Assembly (NCBI GenBank): GCA_963676165.1 | Contig: OY781043.1 | Location: forward strand, 806,001 to 870,000 | Origin: JAQIBY01 sp963676165 | GTDB lineage: Bacteria > Bacteroidota > Bacteroidia > Bacteroidales > ML635J-15 | Direction: 5' to 3' | DNA length: 64,000 bases | Shown: positions 44,001-52,476 of the stretch, one piece after another | How the letters are laid out: each line of letters opens with the position of its first letter | Position numbering within the stretch: position 1 is the stretch's first letter | The notes under the pieces: generated by a model | What the model was told of the DNA's origin: nothing | The model's input: only the letters and a program-made list of their open reading frames with translations | The model's database searches: none | Position numbers and translations under genes: made by a program

Positions 44001-46664
44001 TCCGAATATACGCATTCTGTATGTACCTAATGGTGTTGATACGGGAATGGTAAAGCTTGCGTTTAATGTCGTAGGGTTATCGGCGGAAGACGTTCCGGTA
44101 TAAACGAGTTCTCCTTCATCATTAAAATCAAGGTCATTATTCCAGTCTATAAATATACCAGTATTATAGGCGTAACCTGTTGAGAATGTGATGTCCACAT
44201 CAAGGTTTAAGCCGGCAGCTGCATCACCTGTCATGCCAGAGTAATCAACATAGCCGTCACTCCCTGTAGTTTCATTGTTTACCACAGTTCCCTGTCCGAA
44301 TGTTACGTTTGTTATCCCGTTACCATCAGTAGATGAAGGGGCGGGGATACAATAACCGTTGTAGAAAGATGCTTCTGCCCATACACTTGTTCCGTCTATA
44401 GTACCACAATCAGCCTGTACATAAACATAATATTCGATATCTGCTGTTAGTCCTGTGGCTTCGTATGAATTTGTTGTTAATGCGATAGGCGTTTCCCCTG
44501 AAAAATCAGTGATTTCTGTTTCGGAAATAATAATGTTCCAGTTTGTTTCACTTGCTCCTGCGATCCATGAAATGTCTGCACTTTCTCCTGCATTTGGAAT
44601 AATTGTCAGGTCAGTAGGAACAGGGCAGGAAACCTGTGTTGTAAATGTTGTTTCTGTCCAGTTGCTTGTTGTGCCGCCGCAATCAGCCTGTACGTAAACA
44701 TAATAATCTGTGTCCGGTGTGAGGCTTGTGCCCTGGTAAGATGTTTCTGATACTGAAACCGGTGTTTCTCCGGAGAAATCAGTAATTTCTGTTTCAGAAA
44801 TAATAATGTTCCATGCAGCTTCACTTGCTCCTGCGGTCCATGAAATGTCTGCTGAGCCTGAGGTAATATTTTCCACTGTTAAGCCGGAAGGGTAAGGACA
44901 GGCATTATCAAAAATACTTACATTGTCCACGAAACAGTCGGGGCCCCATCCTGAATGGAAATAAAAACGAAAAGCGATATTGTCTGAAAAAGCATCAAGG
45001 TTTATTGCTCCCGAAGAGGTATAGGACCCTGGAGAGGTGTCACCGGCTCCGTCACCTGAGTCAAGATCTGCCCCTGATTTAGACCATACGGTTGTCCATG
45101 TAGCACCTGCATCTTCTGTAATTTGTAGTGCGAGGGAGTCATTAGGGTAGGTTGAGTTATATTTATGCGACCAGTAAAATTCTATGGCAGGAGTGCCTAA
45201 AGAAGAAAGGTCAAAATTAAGGCTTGTCAGATATGCAGTAGAGTTAGCGGGCCAATTCCAGTAATTTGCTTTTACCGAATTTGAATTGTACTGGCTGACC
45301 TGTTGGCTTCCTCCTGACAAATCCCAGCAATTTGTTACGGCATCCCAGTTTTCAAATTCTTCTGTCCATGGGAAATTGGTTATTGTTTCACAATCTGTGT
45401 AAAAAGCGACTTCAGTCCATGATGATTCGTCGTCAACTCCGCAATTGGCCTGAACATAAACAAAATATTCTGTAGCAGCATTTAACCCGGTGGCCTGGTA
45501 TGATGTTTCAGATACCGAAACCGGTGTTTCGCTTGAAAAATCTGTTATTTCCGTTTCTGAAATAATAATATTCCACTCGGTTTCGCTTGCTCCGGCTGTC
45601 CATGATATATCTGCTGTTGAAGTTGTAATATTCTCTATTGATATATCGGTAGGGGCCGGGCATGAGATTTGAGTGATAAAACTTGAGCCTATCCAGGAGG
45701 CTTCATCACCACTTCCACAATCGGCCTGTACATAAACATAATATGTAGTTTCTGAAGACAAGCCTGTAGCTGAATATGAGGGATCTGTTAATGATGAGGG
45801 TGTTACGGTTGTAAAGTCTGTAATTTCCGTTTCTGAAATTATGAAATTCCATGCCGTTTCAGAGTCTCCTGCAGTCCATGAAATATCTGCAGTTGATGTA
45901 GTGATGTTTTCAGATATTATATCTGTAATATCCGGACATGTTTCAGAGCAGTTTGCAATTTCAACCGTTCCGGCGGCAGATCCGTTATTCCCGTTTTCTG
46001 AAGCATCTGTGAGGCTCTGATCTGTGAAGGGTATATATGCTACAATATTTGCATAATTGGGGTGTGTAGCATTCAGTTCCTGGTTATACCAGTTTGAAAT
46101 TGTTGTTCCGTCAAGAGCAACATTCCATATTCTTACCTCGTCAATATAACCGTTAAAGTTCCTGTCGGTTGCTCCCGGACATGTGCCTATGTATAAATTG
46201 GCTAAGGCTGCAGAAATATTGGTTGTGTAGGTATTTGTTGCAACTTCAACCCCGTCAATGTATATTTTTACTACTCCATTGTCGAATGTTGCGGCTACAT
46301 GATACCATTGGTCTATGGACATTGGATTATTGCTTGTCATGGTTTCATCCCATCCACTCCCGTCACTGTAGTTAAATGACAGATTGCCGTCATTTGCGGC
46401 TCGCAGATCCCAGCCGGTTTCTGCAGTGTTCCATGAAGCGCAACTTAAAACGTTTCCCTGGTAAATTTCTGTTTTCCAGGAATCGGCTTTGATCCTCGCT
46501 TCAACGGTAAGGGTCGTCCCATAATAGCCGGCGTTATTGCCAAGATCAATATAGTCTTCGGATGAGTTGAACCATGCATTACATCCAAAGCTCTGTGAGA
46601 ACGTATTTGTACCTATAATAAGAAGTACAAACAGCGTTGCGAAAAAAATAAATTTGTGTTTCAT
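41067..46664 (-). CDS. T9SS surface protein with LamG, Fn3, MAM-like and GEVED modules (1865 aa)
   Basis: The signal peptide ends at about residue 24 (NTFSQ). In order: a LamG-type jelly roll (about 27-235), two fibronectin type III modules (SADISWTAG motif), a MAM-like domain (from FPWTEEFENW), two more Fn3, a GEVED domain (FIDWNNDLDFND...GAIEDYTL), three Fn3, a second LamG, two cadherin/HYR-like modules (VTPPVIAEVADDN) and a T9SS sorting domain (from SIYPNPNNGRF). The Fn3 modules contain near-repeat text such as TDYYVYVQADCG. Expected at the cell surface, binding glycans or matrix. It has its own promoter and lies between two IS4-family remnants. Confidence 0.88.
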   Translation of the reverse strand: MKHKFIFFATLFVLLIIGTNTFSQSFGCNAWFNSSEDYIDLGNNAGYYGTTLTVEARIKADSWKTEIYQGNVLSCASWNTAETGWDLRAANDGNLSFNYSDGSGWDETMTSNNPMSIDQWYHVAATFDNGVVKIYIDGVEVATNTYTTNISAALANLYIGTCPGATDRNFNGYIDEVRIWNVALDGTTISNWYNQELNATHPNYANIVAYIPFTDQSLTDASENGNNGSAAGTVEIANCSETCPDITDIISENITTSTADISWTAGDSETAWNFIISETEITDFTTVTPSSLTDPSYSATGLSSETTYYVYVQADCGSGDEASWIGSSFITQISCPAPTDISIENITTSTADISWTAGASETEWNIIISETEITDFSSETPVSVSETSYQATGLNAATEYFVYVQANCGVDDESSWTEVAFYTDCETITNFPWTEEFENWDAVTNCWDLSGGSQQVSQYNSNSVKANYWNWPANSTAYLTSLNFDLSSLGTPAIEFYWSHKYNSTYPNDSLALQITEDAGATWTTVWSKSGADLDSGDGAGDTSPGSYTSSGAINLDAFSDNIAFRFYFHSGWGPDCFVDNVSIFDNACPYPSGLTVENITSGSADISWTAGASEAAWNIIISETEITDFSGETPVSVSETSYQGTSLTPDTDYYVYVQADCGGTTSNWTETTFTTQVSCPVPTDLTIIPNAGESADISWIAGASETNWNIIISETEITDFSGETPIALTTNSYEATGLTADIEYYVYVQADCGTIDGTSVWAEASFYNGYCIPAPSSTDGNGITNVTFGQGTVVNNETTGSDGYVDYSGMTGDAAAGLNLDVDITFSTGYAYNTGIFIDWNNDLDFNDEGELVYTGTSSADNPTTLNASFTIPVSTPLGTYRMRIFGADGSTPTPCYTGTYGAIEDYTLNVTPAPDCLPVTDIVIENITAHSADISWTAGDSETTWNVIISETEITDFSGETPEVLTTDSYQATDLTAETDYYVYVQADCGGTDGTSFWTSATFTTEIACPVISGLTINNITSNSADISWTAGGSEASWNIIISETEVTDFESETPVIATAIPFQASGLSQDTYYYVYVQADCGVTDGTSQWVSSNFTTEISCPVITDLALTDVTLNSATITWTAGSDETEWNVIVSETEVTDFTSETPVTVTTNSYEATELEYSTSYYVYVQANCGGTDGSSNWAGPIVISDQSGRTCFYSAGNEYSNSYAGSYFEIPTNSTFDLVKEVSIEAWVKTNNADQNQKIIGKTDSGGGSFTSGYMLGIDDGRVYPEIWDQDGGHYTMTDSPELYDTENGTIYSNKWTHIAFTFSAGDKFNGYVNGHLVYSVDVPDVLIGINSFDLILGAAPWDIGYFGLNGYVDDIRIWKGALDSTEINQWMHKQVTSDHPSFNYLVANYTFESHSDTYCIDVSPNSNNGVGTRINWEDAFYPYASYSDTYLNNVEGVWDAYTSNYSTVLTVNDADISAENGIAFGDDNQPFSLVAESTLDVEYRAERQWRFENIQNNTFDINVNMENINVSQFDSLCIITASNSEFTQNVEYFTLEVLGNTASFSDFNMTTNETFLTIGAYSDEPVDIIPPVIAEVADDNVCVENASEWVAPETTATDDTDGDISAQIVITYSTNGGTSFDATLNDCRTYLETENNQVIVAYNVSDAAGNNATEETATFTAEVCGTPDVTPPVIAEVADDNVCVENASVWVAPTTTASDDTDGDISAQIVITYSINGGTSFDASLDDCRNHLATNNNQVIVAYNVSDAAGNNAIEETATFTAEICDGIFESTDDIDLSIYPNPNNGRFRLKLEMEDTNDFELEIRNTIGQTIVKQRIENESSFVKDFDLGDLSKGSYVISISFDNTVITKRFMVK

Positions 46665-46972
46665 TTTAGTTAGAGTGTTAGTGGAGCTGCAAATATAAAA
46701 AAATATATGGATATTGCAATTTAACTGTATTTTATTTTTGATTTGTAGATTTATAGTCGGTTGCGTTATACATGATTCTTATTTTTTTGGGAAAATGTTC
46801 AATATTGATAATAATAAAAGTGATTTTTAAACTAAATTATAACAATATAGTTGTCTTCTTTGTTTTAAGTGGTTGATAATGATGGTTTTATATTGAATTT
46901 TTAAGTTGTTTTTTTGATATGCCGGAAGTATTTAGACTCTCCTGTACTGTAAATATATTCTGAAAACAAATT
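46665..46972. other. Intergenic region between the 1865-aa gene and the short lipoprotein
   Basis: Apart from the promoter at 46690-46719 I see no gene. On the minus strand it holds codons that could once have continued the short lipoprotein (EYIYSTGES-like text at about 46900-46970), but no intact frame. Confidence 0.5.
46690..46719 (-). promoter_or_regulatory. Promoter of the 1865-aa gene (TTG-N19-TATATTTG)
   Basis: On the minus strand TTG (46717-46719) is 19 bp before TATATTTG (46690-46697), a full match to the Bacteroidota -33/-7 consensus. The ATG follows about 25 bp further. Confidence 0.8.
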
Positions 46973-47203
46973 TTACGATCCAGGGGGATGGTCGTAAATC
47001 AGAGTATGGAAATATTCAAATGTAAGCTCTATGGAAATGTACTCAACGGATCTGCTATTTACAACCCACTTTTTTGCATAGCTTTCAGGAATGGTTTTTT
47101 CAATTGATACCGGTTCATCCGTATCTGCCGGTTCGTCTTTGCATGCGTTAAATGTCAGTGTAAGAGCAATGAGTGCTGTCAGTAATAAGGCAAGTTTTTT
47201 CAT
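46973..47203 (-). CDS. Short lipoprotein, probably a truncated remnant
   Basis: A 76-residue product with a lipobox FNAC at about Cys21 and a short soluble part ending in LIYDHPPGS. No family is recognised. In another frame the DNA past its stop can be read as EYIYSTGES, which could be the lost remainder, so a frameshift is possible. It lies right beside the IS4 element, 52 bp from its right end. Confidence 0.5.
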   Translation of the reverse strand: MKKLALLLTALIALTLTFNACKDEPADTDEPVSIEKTIPESYAKKWVVNSRSVEYISIELTFEYFHTLIYDHPPGS

Positions 47204-47254
47204 GATATTTTTATGTAAATGTAGCTTTATTACAAATATGGTTAAATAATTTAG

Positions 47255-48187
47255 ACATTAGCGAGCACTTAATCATAGTACTTAATTCGCCGAAGTTTTT
47301 CTGGATAGTCTCTGCTTGGGTAGTAAGTTTCAAGCTTGCCGATTTGATCATATTTCACTCCCGTTGTCTTATCAATCGACCTGAAATACATCCGGTTGAA
47401 TCGCATGCTATCTTTTGCCCGTGTAACAAAGAAAGCTTGCTGCTGATGAAGATGATACAATCTTTTATAATCAATGTGAGCTTTATCGATTACGTAAAAG
47501 CTACCTGGTTCATAAAAAATTAAGTCAAGTGCATTCACATCGTGCATTTTGGCATTTGCGATATACGGAAATGCAGAGATTGATGTTTTTACATCATACA
47601 GAGTATGCAGTTTTATACCACCTTTCGTTCTCCTAAACTCAGCCCACCAAAATACACAGAGACAAAAATCGATTGTTGATGAATTAAAAGCATAAACATT
47701 TCCTTCAACACTAGATCTGTAACAGCTTTTACGTGCTTCCTCAATGAGAACATATGCAAACTCTTCAAAGATTTTATAATCACGTTTCTCATTGGCTTTG
47801 CCGAGGTTTCTCCGAGTTACAGTTGAACCAAATTCAAGATGATAATATTTGGATTTATGCGCCTCAAGGCTGAGACGTAAATCTCTCATGCTGTCCTTTG
47901 AGGTAAGTTGTCCAAATACCATACATAACATTTGAATCCAACAAGTGAATGATCTTACATATTTATTCCCATCATGTTTACTGACAATTCGGTCAAACAC
48001 CCGTCTGGGTAAGAAATCTGTAAGTTGAGCGAAGATATATTTGTCTTGATTCATGGATAATTGCTTGTTTCAATGCAAAATATCCATAATTCAATTCAAA
48101 TCGTCACGCTATTAAAAATCGCTACAAGTACGACTAACAAATAATTTTAAAGTACGTTTTTAAATTTTTAATACTCACTAGTGATGT
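47255..48187 (-). mobile_element. Internally deleted IS4-family element
   Basis: The right end ACATTAGCGAGCACTTAA (from 47255 inward) and the left end ACATCACTAGTGAGTATTAA (from 48187 inward) are imperfect inverted repeats sharing ACAT, GYGAG and TTAA. The transposase stops where the sequence jumps to the right end, so about the last third of the usual gene is missing. No clear target-site duplication was found. The element probably cannot move by itself. Confidence 0.7.
47269..48054 (-). pseudogene. IS4-family transposase (DUF4372-type), C-terminal third deleted
   Basis: A 261-residue product with the DUF4372 start (FAQLTDFLPRRVFDRIVSKHDGNKYVRSF, read across two segments) and DDE-domain blocks SSTIDFCL and FYVIDKAHIDYKRL. 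Usual members run about 380 residues; here YYD is followed directly by the stop in the IS right end, removing the catalytic Glu region. The missing C-terminus is like the fragment preserved at 40722-40930. Not expected to be active. Confidence 0.85.
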
Positions 48188-48227
48188 ACTAAGATAAAAA
48201 AATCATATCCTGATTTAAGGGAAACGG

Positions 48228-49139
48228 TCATCCCTTTAGATCACTGGGTAATAACCCGAATTTTTTCTTAAAAGCAACGGTAAAATGCTGTGGATTTTTA
48301 TATCCGATCTCATCTGAGACTTCTGCAACCCGTTTCCCTCTGTCTAACAGGAGATATTTAGCCTTTTCCATACGTAAATCATTATAATAAGCGAAAATAG
48401 TTGTCCCGAACAATCTTTTAAATCCTGTTTTCAACATTTGCTGATTGGTTCCCGCTATTTTAGCCAGATCAACTATGCGGATTCTCTTATGGTAATTCTT
48501 GTCAATAAACTCTTTTATTACAATCAGCTTATCAATCTCGTCCTTTTTTAAATCATTATTTTGTGTCGGTTTATGGCTTTCTACCTGTAAAAGGAACAAC
48601 TCAATGACTTTTGCTTCGAGATATGTATCTGCCATTACTCCTTTAAACGGACAATTGCACATATTATAGATTATACATCTCATTTGTGGTGTAATGGGTT
48701 TTACAGAACCGATAAATGATGTTGTTCCACAAAGCAAAACCCTGGCAAAATTCAGTTCATTCCATAGTTCTTCGGGGAATATTTTTTTTACGGCATCGTA
48801 ACCCAACTTGATCTCGAAAAAACTAAACGGATTAAAATTATCTTTATGGACAACATGTTCACATTCAAAATTATTAATATAAAATATGCTTTGAGAGTTA
48901 GGGAACATGGTACATAATGGTTTTTTGCCGCTATTCAGTGTTTTACAATATCCGTTAAACTGAAAATGAAGTTCCATGAACTTCCCTTTCTCATGGATTC
49001 GTATTTTATTATTTTGATTGAAAAACATTTCATTCCAGCAAATATTTATATTGTCAGACCTGAATATTTCATGTTGAGATAAAGCATTGCCTTTATTGAC
49101 TAAAGCTCCTTTAATATTTTTGTCTCCAGCAAAATTCAT
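48228..49139 (-). CDS. AraC-family transcriptional regulator, PchR-like
   Basis: A 303-residue regulator. The C-terminal about 100 residues are a two-helix-turn-helix AraC domain (from IKEFIDKNYHKRIRIVDLAKIAGTN; second HTH VAEVSDEIGYKNPQHFTVAFKK). The middle text CPFKGVMADTYLEAKVIELF resembles the CPYxGxxxxLYLEaKALEL block of the PchR subgroup, members of which respond to iron-siderophore complexes. It is divergent from the 49323 operon, the arrangement expected of its regulator. Effector not identified. Confidence 0.85.
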   Translation of the reverse strand: MNFAGDKNIKGALVNKGNALSQHEIFRSDNINICWNEMFFNQNNKIRIHEKGKFMELHFQFNGYCKTLNSGKKPLCTMFPNSQSIFYINNFECEHVVHKDNFNPFSFFEIKLGYDAVKKIFPEELWNELNFARVLLCGTTSFIGSVKPITPQMRCIIYNMCNCPFKGVMADTYLEAKVIELFLLQVESHKPTQNNDLKKDEIDKLIVIKEFIDKNYHKRIRIVDLAKIAGTNQQMLKTGFKRLFGTTIFAYYNDLRMEKAKYLLLDRGKRVAEVSDEIGYKNPQHFTVAFKKKFGLLPSDLKG

Positions 49140-49230
49140 ATCCCGTTTTATTTCTAAAGAATAAAGATATTTACTCTTTTTTTTAGAAGAAATCCCTAAA
49201 ATTTGTGATTTTAATGCTTTTTAATCACAC

Positions 49231-49314
49231 AATAAGATTAGAAAACTGCATCCTTTTCGTATTGCGTTGATTTTATTTCTTTTTGCGTTAGCCCACCCTC
49301 ACTCTAATCTTATT
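49231..49314. promoter_or_regulatory. Operator-like region: 12-bp perfect inverted repeat and 21-bp-period direct repeats
   Basis: AATAAGATTAGA (49231-49242) and TCTAATCTTATT (49303-49314) are perfect 12-bp inverted repeats 60 bp apart. Between them TTGCGTT occurs at 49262-49268 and again at 49283-49289, a 21-bp period or two helical turns, as in AraC-type operators. The region separates the AraC gene from the operon it probably controls. Confidence 0.6.
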
Positions 49315-49322
49315 CCTTTATA

Positions 49323-49730
49323 TTGTTATTTGAACGAATTATAAATAACATACAATGGAGCAATCGTTTTAAACTAAGAAGGATGGAAAAAGGATTATTA
49401 TTTACAGTAACAGCATTTTCACTGTTTATTATATGTCCCCGAATGGCAGGAATGGCTCATTTGATCAGCAGATTTTCGGATTACTCACTCATGAAAATAG
49501 CTATTTTAGGAACAATAACAGCTATCCCTTTAACCATCTTAATGGTTTGGATATTTTCAAAGTTTGGTATTACCGGAGCATTAATATTCTGCATATTAAC
49601 CGATTTCTTAAGTGCTTTTATGATGAAAGAAATCAGTCTGAAAGCAAGTATTGAAACAATCGTTATAGCTGTATTTGTACTAATAGCAGTAAAAATAGCC
49701 CCGCTTATTTCAGGAAGCATAATAAAATAG
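49323..49730 (+). CDS. Integral membrane protein, 135 aa, unknown
   Basis: Hydrophobic segments near residues 22-42, 53-75, 80-100 and 108-130 predict four transmembrane helices. An in-frame ATG at 49383 (MEKGLL) would drop 20 residues and leave the 49303 repeat arm in the leader; I keep 49323 but prefer 49383 weakly. I recognise no family. It is the first gene of the operon; 18 bp separate it from the mutase-like gene. A transport or sensing role is only a guess from position. Confidence 0.65.
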   Translation: MLFERIINNIQWSNRFKLRRMEKGLLFTVTAFSLFIICPRMAGMAHLISRFSDYSLMKIAILGTITAIPLTILMVWIFSKFGITGALIFCILTDFLSAFMMKEISLKASIETIVIAVFVLIAVKIAPLISGSIIK

Positions 49731-49748
49731 TTTAATAACAAGTCGATT

Positions 49749-50417
49749 ATGGCAAAATTGGCATTAATAAGCCATGGAGAATGTATCTGGCACAGCAAAA
49801 GTGTTTTTACAGGCTGGCATGATGTCCCCTTATCTTCGGAAGGAATTATTGATGCGCTGAGGGCAGGCACAAAGGTGGCAGATATTAACCCGGATATAAT
49901 AGTTGCATCTATGAAAATAAGGGCAATAGAAACAGCCATGATCGCTATCACCCAATGTGAAAGAAATAAAACCCCGATCCTTATCCGTGATGACGAAAAA
50001 ATGGAAAACTGGATAAATACCAACAATAAAGCAATGGAAAAAACAATTATCCCCATTTTCCGGACACAAAGCCTTAATGAACAATGTGAGCTACAGGATA
50101 ATGGGGATATTAATATCCGGGAATACAATGAAAACCCTGTTTATCCCTGGTGTTACAATTATGACAAGCCGTTACAAAATGATGAATGTATGAGAGATAC
50201 CGCCAAACGGGGTATCCCTTTTTTTGAAAGAAACATCGTTCCCCAGTTAAAAAAGGGGAAAAACATCATGATTTCGGCACATAGTAACAGTCTTTATCCG
50301 ATTGCGATGTTCATAGAAAATATTATGAAAGAAAAACCTTCCGGCATTCAGATCCTCCCGGGGAAACCACTGCTTTACGAATATAATAACGGAATAATAA
50401 AGAAAATAAATAATTAA
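49749..50417 (+). CDS. Phosphoglycerate-mutase homologue with altered RHG motif
   Basis: A 222-residue histidine-phosphatase superfamily protein resembling cofactor-dependent phosphoglycerate mutase over its whole length (FTGWHDVPLSSEG, ASMKIRAIETA, IVPQLKKGKNIMISAHSNSL). In the catalytic RHGE motif the Arg is Ser (ISHGE), while the phosphoacceptor His and the second His (SAHSNS) remain, and WN is WH. This change should weaken substrate phosphate binding, so a different substrate or a non-enzymatic role is likely. Nine bp from smsC. Confidence 0.8.
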   Translation: MAKLALISHGECIWHSKSVFTGWHDVPLSSEGIIDALRAGTKVADINPDIIVASMKIRAIETAMIAITQCERNKTPILIRDDEKMENWINTNNKAMEKTIIPIFRTQSLNEQCELQDNGDINIREYNENPVYPWCYNYDKPLQNDECMRDTAKRGIPFFERNIVPQLKKGKNIMISAHSNSLYPIAMFIENIMKEKPSGIQILPGKPLLYEYNNGIIKKINN

Positions 50418-50426
50418 AACATCAAA

Positions 50427-51185
50427 ATGTTAACAATATCTGATTTACATGTGGAAGTTGAAGGAAAAGAGATATTAAAAGGTATTGATCTTAATGTCCC
50501 CGATCATGAAGTTCATGCTTTATTCGGGCCTAACGGGTCGGGAAAAAGTGTGTTAATATCTACGATCATGGGCTATCCTGAATATGAGATAACAAAAGGA
50601 CAAATTTCATACAAAAACCAGTCAATTAACAATATGGGTATTGACGAGCGGGTAAAGCTTGGTATCAGCTTCCTCGAACAGCGTCCGCCAACGATAAAAG
50701 GGGTAAAACTCGGAGACCTTGCAAATATCATTCTGCAAAACAACAGCGGCAAAAAAAAGGATTTAAAAACGGACGAATTAATTGAACGTTTCGGGATGAA
50801 CAAATTTCTAAACCGGAATATCAATGAAGGATTTTCAGGAGGCGAAATTAAAAAATCGGAAATATTCCTGTTAATTATAACTCAGCCAGGCTTTATTATT
50901 CTTGACGAGCCCGATTCAGGGGTGGATCCTGAACATCTAAAAACTATAGGACAGATGATCAACGAATCCTTAAATCTTAAAAAAGCACAGGAACAACACC
51001 TTTTGAAAATGAGAAGATCAGGATTAATTGCGACTCACTCGGCAGCGATCTTAGACTATCTGCATACCGATAAAGCACATATTCTGGTGGATGGGAAAAT
51101 AAAATGTTCAGGGAACCCCGGTATAATGATGGATCAAATCAGGGAACATGGCTATGAATATTGCATTAAATGCCAGCAAAATTAA
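50427..51185 (+). CDS. SMS/SufC-type Fe-S assembly ATPase
   Basis: A 252-residue ABC ATPase. Walker A is GPNGSGKS, the signature is FSGGEIKKSEI, and Walker B with its Glu is IILDEPDSGVD, the SufC form. The C-terminus ends in CIKC, a Cys pair seen in SufC of the minimal SMS system of archaea and anaerobes and absent from E. coli SufC. With SufB it should assemble Fe-S clusters in the cytoplasm. It lies 15 bp before the SufB gene. No SufD, SufS, SufE or IscU gene follows. Confidence 0.9.
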   Translation: MLTISDLHVEVEGKEILKGIDLNVPDHEVHALFGPNGSGKSVLISTIMGYPEYEITKGQISYKNQSINNMGIDERVKLGISFLEQRPPTIKGVKLGDLANIILQNNSGKKKDLKTDELIERFGMNKFLNRNINEGFSGGEIKKSEIFLLIITQPGFIILDEPDSGVDPEHLKTIGQMINESLNLKKAQEQHLLKMRRSGLIATHSAAILDYLHTDKAHILVDGKIKCSGNPGIMMDQIREHGYEYCIKCQQN

Positions 51186-51200
51186 AAAGGAGAATCATTA

Positions 51201-52409
51201 ATGAACAAATTACGGGATAAAAAAACAAACCGGATTGAAGAACAATCGGTTGATTTTTCAAAATTTGAAGAGAGTGAAGATAGCAAAGACTCTATTTTCA
51301 CGGTTGGGGAGCTGGAAAACGATGACATTGACACATTAAAATCCGTAGGGGTCGATCTGTATGATAATTCTAAATCCGGCAAATTTTTAATGTATGGAAA
51401 TACTGTTTTTACCTTTTTGCCGCAAATTGAAGGCGTGGAAATTATTCCCTTAAAAGAGGCATTTGAGTGGTATCCCGAAATTAAATCGCAATATTATTTT
51501 AATGCGGTAAACAAAGATGAAGATGAGTTTACAAGAAAAGCTTATAAAAAAGGCCACAACGGGTATTTTATACGGGTAAAAAAAGGTATTGTTGTTAACG
51601 AACCCTTGCACACGGCCATGTTTATGCATAAAGAAATGAGTACCATGTGTATTCATAATATTGTCGTTTTGGAAGAAGGGGCCCATTTGCATTTAATAAC
51701 AGGTTGTACTTCCGGTTGTACTATTAAAGGAGGCTTGCATATTGCCGTAAGCGAACATTACGTTGGAAAAGGAGCAAAATTGATCAGTACAATGGTCCAC
51801 AATTGGGGCCCGGATTTTGTTGTTCGCCCGAGAAGTGCCACCATTGTTGAAGATTCGGGAACCTATGTCAGTAATTATTACTCGGTAAATCCCCCGGGAA
51901 ACATAGTAACCAATCCGTTTACAAACCTTGCAGGCAAAAATTCGTCTGCAAAATATATGACAGTATTAGCCTGCTTTCCCAATACATATTCCGACATTGG
52001 CGGAACCGTATTAATGAATGGGGAAAATTCAAGTGCAGAGCTGGTTGCCCGGGCAGTAAATCATGGAGGGACAGTAGTACAAACCGGCTTATTGATCGGG
52101 GCAGCTAAAAATTGCAGAGGGCATGTGGATTGTTCCGGCCTGATGTTAAGTAATGACGGAACGATTGAAGCTGTACCGGGCTTACGTTCAGTCCATCCTG
52201 ATGCCCGGATGTCACATGAGGCAGCTATCGGCAGAATAGATACGGGAGAAGTGAACTATCTTCAGTCAAAGGGGTTAGAAGAGATGCAGGCTATTGCTTT
52301 AATTATCAGGGGATTTTTAAATATCGAGATTGAAATTGAAGGACTTGATGAAACCCTTGAAAAAACCATTAAGGAAATATCCGAACTCTCAGGGCATGGA
52401 GAAGATTAA
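51201..52409 (+). CDS. SMS/SufB-type Fe-S scaffold protein
   Basis: A 402-residue SufB/SufD-family protein; the right-handed beta-helix region runs from about residue 120 to 350. The conserved ARMSHEAAIGRI block and a Cys in DCSGLML are in place, as in the scaffold subunit. With no SufD beside it, this is probably the single scaffold of the SMS (SufBC-only) system. An AAAAGGAG Shine-Dalgarno-like run precedes the ATG. It is followed after 67 bp by the HydG-like gene, so it could supply clusters for that protein. Confidence 0.9.
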   Translation: MNKLRDKKTNRIEEQSVDFSKFEESEDSKDSIFTVGELENDDIDTLKSVGVDLYDNSKSGKFLMYGNTVFTFLPQIEGVEIIPLKEAFEWYPEIKSQYYFNAVNKDEDEFTRKAYKKGHNGYFIRVKKGIVVNEPLHTAMFMHKEMSTMCIHNIVVLEEGAHLHLITGCTSGCTIKGGLHIAVSEHYVGKGAKLISTMVHNWGPDFVVRPRSATIVEDSGTYVSNYYSVNPPGNIVTNPFTNLAGKNSSAKYMTVLACFPNTYSDIGGTVLMNGENSSAELVARAVNHGGTVVQTGLLIGAAKNCRGHVDCSGLMLSNDGTIEAVPGLRSVHPDARMSHEAAIGRIDTGEVNYLQSKGLEEMQAIALIIRGFLNIEIEIEGLDETLEKTIKEISELSGHGED

Positions 52410-52476
52410 ACCCGGTATTTCGAGGCAGCAATATTTATCAACTCAGAAAACGAATTTTTAATAAAAAGCATATAAA

